A stretch of DNA of 9,846 bases from Candidatus Rifleibacteriota bacterium. GTDB taxonomy: Bacteria; Muiribacteriota; Ozemobacteria; Ozemobacterales; Ozemobacteraceae. The translations under genes were made by a program, and so were the position numbers. Below are positions 1 to 7,343 of the stretch, one piece after another. Location: contig JAQUZA010000094.1 in assembly GCA_028691595.1 (NCBI GenBank), positions 1-9,846 of the forward strand. Direction: 5' to 3'. The notes beneath the pieces are model-generated. The model was not told the DNA's origin and did not search any database. It saw nothing but the letters and a program-made list of their open reading frames with translations. Each line of letters opens with the position of its first letter. The stretch's first letter is position 1.

Positions 1-1
1 A

Positions 2-1375
2 TTTGAAGGGGTTCTTGAGGGCCTGGGCTCGAGTCTCGATTTTTCTCGTCCGACCCACCTGCGTTATTACGCATACATGGATCAACACATGTATTTCATG
101 TCGATAAACGCACGCATTGACGGCAAACTCTGGCCGCTGTTCGTGCACCTGCCAGAACATTTCCTTGAAAAACATTTTGCCAGCCGTGAATTTACCATGA
201 ACCGCCTGGCAGCAGATTCTCCCGAAGAAGAAAACTCGCTTGTCCGCCCTGAATTGTCGTTTTATACAACCTTCAAGGCAGAGAAGCATTTTCCTCCCGA
301 ATCAGATGTCTGGCCACTCCTCGAAAATGTCTTTCAGCGCTCATACGACCTGAAAGTTGAAGAATCTGGTCAGGTCAGAATCGGCGACGAAAACTTTCTT
401 TACCTTATCAAACCGCTGACTTCGATGCCGAGACAAAGCTTCATTCCCTGCCTTCTTTCTTCGACCCGGAGAATGGAACAGCGTCTGCGCGAGGCCGGCA
501 TTGTTTTTGGTGGCCTGGTTGTGGCCGCCATCATTGGAACAATTTTGCTGAGCCTGTTGCTCGCTTCAAGCCTGCTGGTGCCAATCAGCCGCATCGATGC
601 CGCAGCCCAGCTGGTGGGCAAAGGCAACCTCAATATTATCCTTCCCGACATGGGAACCGATGAAATTGGCCGCCTGAGCCAGACCATAAACGACATGGTG
701 CGCGGTTTGCGCGAACGCGAAAAAATGCAGGCTTACGTTTCAGATTCAGTACTCGAAGCAATTCAAGATGATGCCGACGCAACCATTCACGCCGGCAAAC
801 ACATCGAAGCCACAATTCTATTCTCTGATATCCGCAATTTTACGGGCCTGACCGAAGAAAACACCCCTGATAAAATCTTTGCCCTGCTGAACGAATTTCT
901 CGGCGGCGTTGAACCGATCATTCGCAGCAATTATGGTCGTGTCGACAAGTTTATCGGTGATGCGGTCATGGCAGTTTTTCATCATACAACCCCCGAGCAC
1001 CATTCTCTGAGTGCAGTTAAAGCTGCTGTGCAGATGAAGCGTTTCGTCAAAAAGCTCAATCACAACCGTACAAATCTTGGGCTTTTTACCATCAATATCG
1101 GCATCGGTATAAGTACCGGCACCGTGCTGCTTGGCGATGTCGGCAGTTCGCGCCGCAAAGATCTGACGGTTATCGGTGACGAAGTGAATCTTGCCTCGCG
1201 CCTCGAAAGTGCTTCAAAAAAAGGCAGGCATTCAAAAATCATTTTTTCAGGTTCGACACATAATCTGGTCAAAGACTTTGTCGAAGCCGAAGAAATGCCG
1301 TTCACAGAAATACGTGGCAAGCAGCAGGCTGTTAAAATCTTCGAACTGATCAAGCTTAATCTCGACAACGTTTGA
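2..1375 (+). CDS. Membrane-bound class III adenylate cyclase with HAMP domain (5' end outside window)
   Basis: The reading frame is open to the left edge, so the true start is upstream; the Met at 77 is probably internal. Residue numbers here count from that Met. Residues 1-135 look like the end of a sensor region, probably extracytoplasmic. A TM segment follows at about 141-168, then a HAMP-like linker at about 165-218. The C-terminal class III cyclase domain starts at about 240. It keeps both metal-binding aspartates (D251 in FSDIRNFT, D295 in FIGDAVMAVF). The substrate-selecting Lys K291 and Thr T364 form the Lys/Thr pair of CyaC-type adenylate rather than guanylate cyclases. The transition-state residues N371 and R375 (NLASR) are present. 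All catalytic positions are intact, so it should make cAMP from ATP in the cytoplasm under control of the sensor. The ligand is unknown because the sensor is cut off. The gene stands alone, convergent with the Hsp70 genes. Confidence 0.9.
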   Translation, partial: FEGVLEGLGSSLDFSRPTHLRYYAYMDQHMYFMSINARIDGKLWPLFVHLPEHFLEKHFASREFTMNRLAADSPEEENSLVRPELSFYTTFKAEKHFPPESDVWPLLENVFQRSYDLKVEESGQVRIGDENFLYLIKPLTSMPRQSFIPCLLSSTRRMEQRLREAGIVFGGLVVAAIIGTILLSLLLASSLLVPISRIDAAAQLVGKGNLNIILPDMGTDEIGRLSQTINDMVRGLREREKMQAYVSDSVLEAIQDDADATIHAGKHIEATILFSDIRNFTGLTEENTPDKIFALLNEFLGGVEPIIRSNYGRVDKFIGDAVMAVFHHTTPEHHSLSAVKAAVQMKRFVKKLNHNRTNLGLFTINIGIGISTGTVLLGDVGSSRRKDLTVIGDEVNLASRLESASKKGRHSKIIFSGSTHNLVKDFVEAEEMPFTEIRGKQQAVKIFELIKLNLDNV

Positions 1376-1440
1376 GCCATAGCCTGCTGATTTAAGCCGT
1401 TGCCCAGTTCTGCTGCCGTGATAGTCGCTTGCTATGGCAG
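1376..1440. repeat. Inverted repeat between convergent stop codons
   Basis: The only non-coding DNA between the two convergent genes contains a perfect 8-base inverted repeat, GCCATAGC at 1376-1383 and GCTATGGC at 1431-1438. One arm directly follows the cyclase TGA and the other ends two bases before the opposite TGA. The loop would be about 47 bases and there is no T-run on either strand, so it does not look like a classic intrinsic terminator. It could still act in 3'-end formation for both transcripts. Confidence 0.4.
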
Positions 1441-4203
1441 TCAGGTGTTGTCTTTTACCCAGACGAAGCCAGAGGGCAAAGACTCGCCGACCAGTTCCGC
1501 CAGATCTTTTTCTTCGAGGCGCACCGCTTTTAAAAGTGGCTGAATAAAGGCTTTTTTGCGCAATTTTTTCTTGAAAATATCGAGAATGCTTTTGCGCAGC
1601 AGATCATCGATCTGCACCAGGCGGTCGCCGGTTTTGCGGCCAATTTCACGCAGGGCAGTGTCGAGATATGAATTGCCCGGTATGGCCTTTTTTAGAAGCT
1701 GTTCAACCCAGGCGTTGGCAACCGCCTGCCCAACCAGGGCTGAATCGGGTGCGTAAGCAAGTTCGCGGGCACCAAGGCGTGCCAGGGTTGATAGCGCGAC
1801 CGCGTCAACGCCATAGCTCGTGGGTGCCTTGATGATCCACCAGCCGATACGCTCTTTTTCGGCGACGGATATGCGCTCAAGGTGACCTAGAAGCCGCCAG
1901 AGCTGGTTGCGCTCATGCTGACCAATTTCGCGCTCTTTTTTGTCGCGCCGTCTGGTCTGAAAAAGAACCGGTTCAAGCCTGCTTTTGAGCGCTTCCTGGC
2001 GCTCGTGTGACAAGCCGGGGGCAATGCGTTTCCACATTATCCAGAGCTCAGACCAGAACTCGGCATTGCTGTGATCGTGCTTGTCATCGATCATCTGCCA
2101 GAGACGGTCGACTCTGGCGATGTCACCCTGAACTCCGAAGCCGGGGCGCAGGCAGAACCCCAGTAATCTGAACCAGAGAACCAGAGAGCCCTGGCATGAC
2201 CTGAATTCATCTTCTCGAACAATGAAAAGGTCAAACAACTGTCTGAGCATTTCTGCATCCCAGTTGGTGCGTGACGAACCAATGATACCTTCGAGTTCCT
2301 TGAAGACGATATTGAATTCTATTTTTCCGGCAAAGGCGCTATCAAGAAGTTGATCTATTTTTTTCAATTGCGTTGCGGTCAGCGGCACGCGCCGCTTTGC
2401 CGGGGCATCAGCAGCGCCTTTGCTGCTCTTTTCGCTTTCGCCAAGATCAAAACGTAGTTCCTGAGAAAAACTGCCGCCGATTTCTTCGCAAAAAATCTGC
2501 AGATAACCGGTTTCTCTAAGTCTGACCCGAATTTCAACCTGCTTTTCGCCTTTGCTGGTTCGGGCCTTGAGAATGCAGGGTGGCAGCGACAGATAGCGCC
2601 TTGAATTAAATTTGATCAGCCGACCTGATTCTTCAGCCTTCGGCGGGGTGGGAGTGTAAAATAGATAAAAGGCCGAATCCCGGCTCAGATCGATGCCGAG
2701 AGTTTTTCCGGCCATGTGATAATCTTTTTCGGCCTCGCTGCCTTTGGGCAGAATGCACATCAACTGCTCGGGCACATGCCGCCCGCCGCCCGATGATTTA
2801 GCCGTGCCAATGCCAAGATATACAGAAACCGGGTTGCCGCTTTGAATCTTTTGCCCGAGGCCGAGGGTAACGAGGCCGTAATAGGCTGCCCCGGCGGCGA
2901 CCGCCAGTGTCGGGTGCGGGTTTTCGAGAACCCTGGGTTCGGCACCCCGCCACAGGCTAAGCACTTCAAAAAGCCTGTTGCGAAGGCAGTCTGCCTTCAT
3001 TGTTCCACCGTTAAAGAGTATGGCATCGGGTTTAACATCGTTTTCGCGCAGAAATGAGGCCAGGTGTCTGGTGACGGCGGCATCGCGGGTAAATGGCAGG
3101 CCGGCTTCAGAAAGACCGAGAGTGTTGTCTTCATCTGGCATTTCGTCAGCGCCGACCAGCGGAAAAAAACCATCGATCAGCGTTTTCTTGATGTCTTCAC
3201 TTTCAAGGCTGATTTTGGCGGCACCGGCCAGCACTTTGCTGCCTGAGCCCGCCAGGTTGAAGGCAACTTTTCCTGACAATTCTTCTGAAAGAACCTGCTC
3301 TTTAACCGTGTGACTCTGGGTAAGAAGAGTCAGCCACTGCTTGCCGGCCAGTTTTCGGCCCCGGTGTTTAAACTCAGCCTCAACTCTGCGGGCCAGCGCC
3401 AGATCGAGATTGTCGCCGCCAATCAGCAGGTGCGGCCCGACAGCCAGTCGCGCAAATTCAGGGTAGTCGCGGTCATTCGACCAGCTGATTTTGATCAGAC
3501 TGAAGTCGGTGGTACCGCCACCGATGTCGATGACGAGAACCGTATCGACACCCTTGAGTTCGCCCACCATCGTTTTAGGATTGCGCTGCAGATAGTCGTA
3601 GAAGGCTGCCTGTGGTTCTTCTATCAGCGAAACAGATTTGATGCCGGCCTTTTCTATGGCCTCGAGGGTCAGGTTGCGGGCCGAGGGGTCGAATGAGGCC
3701 GGTACCGTAACGATGACCTTCTGACGCAGAAAGGCAAAAGACTCATCCTGGCTGCCTATGGTGGCATCCCAGAGGGAGATCATGTAGCTGAGATATTCGG
3801 TTGCGGCCTCGACTGGCGAGATCTTGCTTTCGCTTACTTCGCTCTGCCAGGGTAATATTGGTGACTGGCGTTCGGCGCGTGGGTGACAAAGCCATGACTT
3901 GCTGCTGTGAACGAAACGCCCCGGAATCTCAAACCCCAGTTCTTTCGCATAAGCCCCGATGATGAAGTCTTTCTGCGTCATCCAGGTCGGGCGATTGACT
4001 TCACGGCCCTCTTCGCAAAGGTAGATGACCGAAGGCAGGGTCGGAAGGCTTTCGATCATGCCGCCGCTCACCAGTTGCGATATTTCAAGATTGCGAACTT
4101 TAAGGTTTTTGTCTTCAAGATCAACGTAAGAAAGGGCACATTGCGTAGTGCCCAGATCGATGCCGATTATGAAGCGGGAAGCGGCGGCGTTGATTCTGCT
4201 CAT
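1441..4203 (-). CDS. Large Hsp70-family protein with DUF3731-type C-terminal extension
   Basis: An actin-fold Hsp70 ATPase occupies residues 1 to about 455. It has phosphate-1 IDLGTT (15-20), a Lys in SSKSWL (K102) at the position of the DnaK catalytic Lys, phosphate-2 IDIGGGTTD (225-233, with Asp and Thr at the DnaK D194/T199 positions), GGDN (263-266) and an adenosine motif ILFNGG (395-400). Residues about 456-588 are strand-rich and resemble a degenerate substrate-binding beta domain. A charged linker (about 588-608) leads to a helical region of about 300 residues (to 920) rich in Trp and Arg, including RPGFG at 686-690. This matches what I recall of the DUF3731 'DnaK-related' domain in Hsp70 proteins of about 900 residues; that assignment is from memory. 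The ATG overlaps the preceding gene's TAA by one base (TAATG) with no strong Shine-Dalgarno sequence, so translation is probably coupled. ATPase residues look intact; clients and partners are unknown. Confidence 0.88.
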   Translation of the reverse strand: MSRINAAASRFIIGIDLGTTQCALSYVDLEDKNLKVRNLEISQLVSGGMIESLPTLPSVIYLCEEGREVNRPTWMTQKDFIIGAYAKELGFEIPGRFVHSSKSWLCHPRAERQSPILPWQSEVSESKISPVEAATEYLSYMISLWDATIGSQDESFAFLRQKVIVTVPASFDPSARNLTLEAIEKAGIKSVSLIEEPQAAFYDYLQRNPKTMVGELKGVDTVLVIDIGGGTTDFSLIKISWSNDRDYPEFARLAVGPHLLIGGDNLDLALARRVEAEFKHRGRKLAGKQWLTLLTQSHTVKEQVLSEELSGKVAFNLAGSGSKVLAGAAKISLESEDIKKTLIDGFFPLVGADEMPDEDNTLGLSEAGLPFTRDAAVTRHLASFLRENDVKPDAILFNGGTMKADCLRNRLFEVLSLWRGAEPRVLENPHPTLAVAAGAAYYGLVTLGLGQKIQSGNPVSVYLGIGTAKSSGGGRHVPEQLMCILPKGSEAEKDYHMAGKTLGIDLSRDSAFYLFYTPTPPKAEESGRLIKFNSRRYLSLPPCILKARTSKGEKQVEIRVRLRETGYLQIFCEEIGGSFSQELRFDLGESEKSSKGAADAPAKRRVPLTATQLKKIDQLLDSAFAGKIEFNIVFKELEGIIGSSRTNWDAEMLRQLFDLFIVREDEFRSCQGSLVLWFRLLGFCLRPGFGVQGDIARVDRLWQMIDDKHDHSNAEFWSELWIMWKRIAPGLSHERQEALKSRLEPVLFQTRRRDKKEREIGQHERNQLWRLLGHLERISVAEKERIGWWIIKAPTSYGVDAVALSTLARLGARELAYAPDSALVGQAVANAWVEQLLKKAIPGNSYLDTALREIGRKTGDRLVQIDDLLRKSILDIFKKKLRKKAFIQPLLKAVRLEEKDLAELVGESLPSGFVWVKDNT

Positions 4204-5996
4204 TATTTCATGCTGTCTCTGACGTTGAATTCAAGTTTCCAGCGATGGTCGCCCCGGCGGGCCAGGCAGTAGACTTCGAGGGTGCCGATTTCGGTAATGG
4301 CAATCTGCAGCCCGACATCGACAAGATCGCCGGCCTGCATGCCCTCATAGGCTGGCAATTCAACTTGAAGAGCACTGGTGTCTTCAAATGTTTCGTCAAT
4401 TTCTTCAATCATCTGCGCAAATTCATCCTCGCGCCGGCAATTTGATTTGTAAAACCTGAACTCTGCCTTCTTGCCGATGACCAGGCCAAAAGTACGCCCG
4501 GGAACATCGAGAACCGTTCCTTCTTCTGTTCCCTGTCTGGCGACACAAAGTGCCTTGAGTGGCGGTTTGAAGCCGGGCACGGCCGGCAGCGATGATTCGA
4601 TGCCGAGATAGTAAGCCTGAGAAACCCCGCCACGAATTCTTATGCCCTGACCCTCTCTGGCGATGCCGAAATAGGTAGCACCGCGGGCGACGGCCTGCGA
4701 GAGTTCGATTCCTTCGAGAACCTTGATTTTTTCTTTGCCTGCACCTTCAAGCCAGCTGTTGATCACTTCAATCAGGCGGTTTCTGAAAATCTCTGAGCGA
4801 AAAACGCCACCATTGAAGAGAATTGCCTGCGGAAAGCCATATTGCCTGTCTTCAGAATTCTGACTGCGAAGAAACCTGGCAAGATGCCGGGTAATCGCAG
4901 GGTCAGCAGCATACATCAGGCTTATTTCGCGCACCCCGCCACTGGTATCTTCGACCGGGTCGTCTGCCATATTGCAGGCCGGAAAAAAACCGTCGAGCAG
5001 TGTCTGCTCAATATCACTGCGTTCGATACTGGTTTTAACCGCTCCGCCGATTACACTGCTGCCACGGCCCGAAATGACAATCGGCACCGAATCTTTGCCC
5101 GGGTCAGTAAGCAGCAGTTCTTTGGCTTTGCGGCACTGATGGCTGAGCTGCACCGTCTGCCACTGACTTATTTTTTTATTGCTCTCTTCAAGTTTGCGTC
5201 GCGCCACATAGGCCAGTGTCAGATCCATGTTGTCGCCGCCAAGCAGAATGTGATTGCCGACCGCAACGCGTTCGAGGGCCAGATCACCATTGGCTTCACT
5301 GATTTCGATCAGACTGAAATCTGAAGTGCCGCCCCCGACATCGACGACGAGCACCACATCACCTTTTTTTACCTGCTGTCGCCATGGGCTGTCATTTTGC
5401 GAAATCCATGAGTAGAAAGCTGCCTGGGGTTCTTCGAGCAGGGTTATGGCAGGAAGCCCGGCCATGCGTGCTGCTTCTACGATGAGATCGCGTGCCGCTG
5501 CGTCAAATGATGCAGGTATGGTTACGACGACCTTCTGATCTTCAAGTTTGTCTTTGCTGAATTCTTCAGCCCAAGAATGACGAACGTGGCGCATAAAAGT
5601 CGCCATTGCCTGCAGCGGCGAAATTTTTGTGTTTTCTTCGGGCGAATTCCAGGGCAGGACAGGGCTGGTGCGGTCGATACGGGTGTTGCACAGCCACGAT
5701 TTTGCCGAAGATATAAGGCGGTCAGGCACTTCAGCCCCGCGTTCGCGGGCGTAGTCACCGATTATATACTGAGAATCGTCTTCCCAGGCAAGGACCGGTT
5801 TTTCCTTGACCCTCTCAAAAATGAATGAGGGCAGCACATCAAGCTTTTCAACAGCGCCTTTGGCCAGTTCCTGGATAATGGGCAGCAGACTGATTTTTGC
5901 CGGTTCTTCGCCGCCGGCACCAGCCAGTGGTGCGTAACTAAGAACAATGTTGGTGGTTCCAAGGTCAATACCGACGATATACTTTGCTTTAGCCAT
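4203..5996 (-). CDS. Hsp70-family protein (DnaK-like, lidless)
   Basis: At 597 residues it is shorter than DnaK (about 638). The nucleotide-binding domain spans about 1-450: phosphate-1 IDLGTTN (10-16), a Lys in SSAKSWL (K99), a TIPASFD strand and EEPQAAF helix (159-194), phosphate-2 VDVGGGTSD (218-226), GGDN (253-256) and adenosine motif ILFNGG (392-397). Residues about 458-597 look like a beta-type substrate-binding domain (YLGIES; a late GTLEVYCLAR strand). An acidic insert lies at about 520-540 and no C-terminal helical lid is present. It is a paralogue of the next gene: both carry a SPxLPW motif after the catalytic-Lys region, which I do not recall from DnaK itself. The start is set by AGGAG nine bases upstream, overlapping the previous gene's stop. 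It should be a cytoplasmic ATPase. It is not canonical dnaK: no grpE or dnaJ neighbour, and the C-terminus differs. Confidence 0.9.
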   Translation of the reverse strand: MAKAKYIVGIDLGTTNIVLSYAPLAGAGGEEPAKISLLPIIQELAKGAVEKLDVLPSFIFERVKEKPVLAWEDDSQYIIGDYARERGAEVPDRLISSAKSWLCNTRIDRTSPVLPWNSPEENTKISPLQAMATFMRHVRHSWAEEFSKDKLEDQKVVVTIPASFDAAARDLIVEAARMAGLPAITLLEEPQAAFYSWISQNDSPWRQQVKKGDVVLVVDVGGGTSDFSLIEISEANGDLALERVAVGNHILLGGDNMDLTLAYVARRKLEESNKKISQWQTVQLSHQCRKAKELLLTDPGKDSVPIVISGRGSSVIGGAVKTSIERSDIEQTLLDGFFPACNMADDPVEDTSGGVREISLMYAADPAITRHLARFLRSQNSEDRQYGFPQAILFNGGVFRSEIFRNRLIEVINSWLEGAGKEKIKVLEGIELSQAVARGATYFGIAREGQGIRIRGGVSQAYYLGIESSLPAVPGFKPPLKALCVARQGTEEGTVLDVPGRTFGLVIGKKAEFRFYKSNCRREDEFAQMIEEIDETFEDTSALQVELPAYEGMQAGDLVDVGLQIAITEIGTLEVYCLARRGDHRWKLEFNVRDSMK

Positions 5997-6005
5997 TATG
6001 ATGAG

Positions 6006-6010
6006 CTCCT
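6006..6010 (-). promoter_or_regulatory. Shine-Dalgarno of the 597-residue Hsp70 gene, overlapping the upstream stop
   Basis: On the minus strand AGGAG lies nine bases before the ATG at 5996. Its first A is the last base of the preceding gene's TGA (6012-6010). A ribosome terminating on the DUF2760 gene would thus sit on the next ribosome-binding site, which favours coupled translation and supports the chosen start. Confidence 0.75.
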
Positions 6011-7188
6011 CAGCTGATTTCTATCTCGGCGGGGGCGATGACGTTGCCTTTCCAGCCGTCTACCAGTTCAGGAAGATTACATTCTTTCAGTCGCCAGCCA
6101 CGATGAATGAGTTCGCCCTTATAAGGGCCCGTTGCCGGCACCCGCCCCGAAAGTTTTATCGATTCGGGGTCTATCTCGTCGAGGGTGACAGTGCTTCCTT
6201 CTTCTTCGTTGAGAACCCTTTCGAGTATGAGCCTGTCTTCGAGAAGTTTGCGACAGCCTTCGTGGATCGGTCTTATTGCTCCGCCAAGGGTCTCGTCGTC
6301 GAGTTCAGATATGTCTTCGCTGAGCAGATCTATCAGTCGGCCTTCTTTCTGGAACAGGTAGAGAATCTGGTAGGCAGCCGGTGGAATCGCTTCTTTGCCG
6401 CCTTTAAGATTCGCCTGGGCTGATTTGAGCTCCTGGTTACTTGCTTCAAGCTGCCGGCGCAGCTCAAGCAGTTCGTCGTTTTTCTTCTCGAGGTCGCTTT
6501 GGGCTGTTTTTAAGTGGCTGCTTGCCTTTTCGCCTTCTTTCCGGGCGTTTTTGCAGTCATTTTCGGCTTTTTCGACCCGGCTGACCAGTGCTTCAATCTC
6601 GTTCTGCAGCTGTTTCTTTTCTCTTGCAGCGGTATCTGCGTTCTGTATGGCGCTTTCGAGGTCGGCGGCGAACTTTTCGTGCTGCAGGGCACCTGCTTTT
6701 AAATCAGCCTCAAGAGCTTTTGCATGGGCAATGGCCTGTTCAAGCTCGCTTTTATCGGCTGAACTGCTGCTGAATTTTTCGAGCTGATTCTTAAGGTTCG
6801 CATTGTCGGCATCCAGGTTGGAAATCTGCTGTTTGAGAGCTTTTTGAGCTTCTTCTGCGGCAGCGACTTTGCTGGTAAGTTGTTTAATTTCTTCAAGACT
6901 GGTGTCGGCGGGGGCAACAACGGTCGGTTGTTCGGACTTTTCAGCCTGTGGCAGGCTGCGGCGCTCAAAAAGAACCATGAGCGTCAGCAGGAGAGTTATC
7001 AGTAAAAAAACACCAAGGCCAGCTACCAACGGAACCTGCATGGTTTCGGGAATAAGGGATTTAATATTTTCAAGTGCCGGTTGCAGATCGCCCAGATTCG
7101 GGGAAGCTTCACGCTGGTGGAGATAAACAGTGCCGCCAACCATGGCAAGCAGGGCTATCAGAGTCAGAAAAGCTGCAGCTTTCTTCAT
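6010..7188 (-). CDS. Membrane-anchored coiled-coil protein with DUF2760 domain
   Basis: The 392-residue protein starts with two hydrophobic segments, about 5-23 and 52-73, separated by a loop of about 28 residues. The Lys pair before the first segment and the ERR after the second suggest a hairpin with both ends in the cytoplasm. A low-complexity linker follows. Residues about 97-262 are Glu/Lys/Ala/Leu-rich with heptad-like spacing and no prolines, so a long coiled coil is expected. Residues about 268-392 match the DUF2760 pattern as I remember it: KEGRLIDLL (281-289), IHEGCRKLL (308-316), HRGWRL (362-367) and a terminal APAEIEI. DUF2760 genes often sit beside divergent Hsp70 genes, as here. 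The biochemical role is not established. By position it could be the membrane tether or scaffold for the two Hsp70 proteins; that is inference. The first segment could instead be read as a signal peptide, but the second would still anchor it. Confidence 0.83.
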   Translation of the reverse strand: MKKAAAFLTLIALLAMVGGTVYLHQREASPNLGDLQPALENIKSLIPETMQVPLVAGLGVFLLITLLLTLMVLFERRSLPQAEKSEQPTVVAPADTSLEEIKQLTSKVAAAEEAQKALKQQISNLDADNANLKNQLEKFSSSSADKSELEQAIAHAKALEADLKAGALQHEKFAADLESAIQNADTAAREKKQLQNEIEALVSRVEKAENDCKNARKEGEKASSHLKTAQSDLEKKNDELLELRRQLEASNQELKSAQANLKGGKEAIPPAAYQILYLFQKEGRLIDLLSEDISELDDETLGGAIRPIHEGCRKLLEDRLILERVLNEEEGSTVTLDEIDPESIKLSGRVPATGPYKGELIHRGWRLKECNLPELVDGWKGNVIAPAEIEIS

Positions 7189-7193
7189 TCAGA

Positions 7194-7198
7194 ACCTC
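7194..7198 (-). promoter_or_regulatory. Shine-Dalgarno of the DUF2760 gene
   Basis: GAGGT on the minus strand ends five bases before the ATG at 7188. It supports this start, which also gives a complete N-terminal hydrophobic segment. Confidence 0.6.
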
Positions 7199-7239
7199 AC
7201 AACTGTATTGGTAGATCGAAGGTATAACTTCAAAGCCGA

Positions 7240-7245
7240 ATTATA
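7240..7245 (-). promoter_or_regulatory. Candidate -10 box ahead of the DUF2760-Hsp70 block
   Basis: A perfect TATAAT on the minus strand lies 51 bases before the ATG at 7188, in an AT-rich pocket of the 155-base gap after the ankyrin gene. It would give a leader of about 45 bases. No good -35 hexamer is seen at 16-18 bases upstream (best is TGGCAG or GTGGCA), so the site would need an activator or be weak. Transcription from the ankyrin gene may also read through, since no terminator is visible in the gap. Confidence 0.4.
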
Positions 7246-7343
7246 CTAGATTTTTCAAACCGCTGCCACGGTTATATTCTCGTCGGGATCCTGTGGCGAG
7301 AACCAGGTGAACACTTGAACGGCGATGCAGGAAGAGTAAAACG

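Noticed and set aside
3310..3696. 128-codon open frame on the plus strand
   Set aside because: It mirrors conserved Hsp70 codons of the opposite strand; no independent evidence of coding.
4842..5324. 160-codon open frame on the plus strand
   Set aside because: It is antisense to the nucleotide-binding domain of the 597-residue Hsp70 and has no family pattern or convincing ribosome-binding site.
4203..5996. Canonical dnaK
   Set aside because: The C-terminal part lacks the helical lid and differs from DnaK, and neither grpE nor dnaJ is adjacent; a divergent Hsp70 fits better.
5947..6423. 158-codon open frame on the plus strand
   Set aside because: It runs antisense across two genes with strong protein-family matches, and its translation shows no recognisable domain.
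7249..7270. Possible sigma-54 site (TGGCAG...TTGA on the minus strand)
   Set aside because: The spacing is close, but the invariant GC of the -12 element is missing; the nearby TATAAT is a better candidate.
7288..7308. Small hairpin (CCTG...CAGG) after the ankyrin gene as a terminator
   Set aside because: The stem is only four to five pairs and no T-run follows in the direction of transcription.
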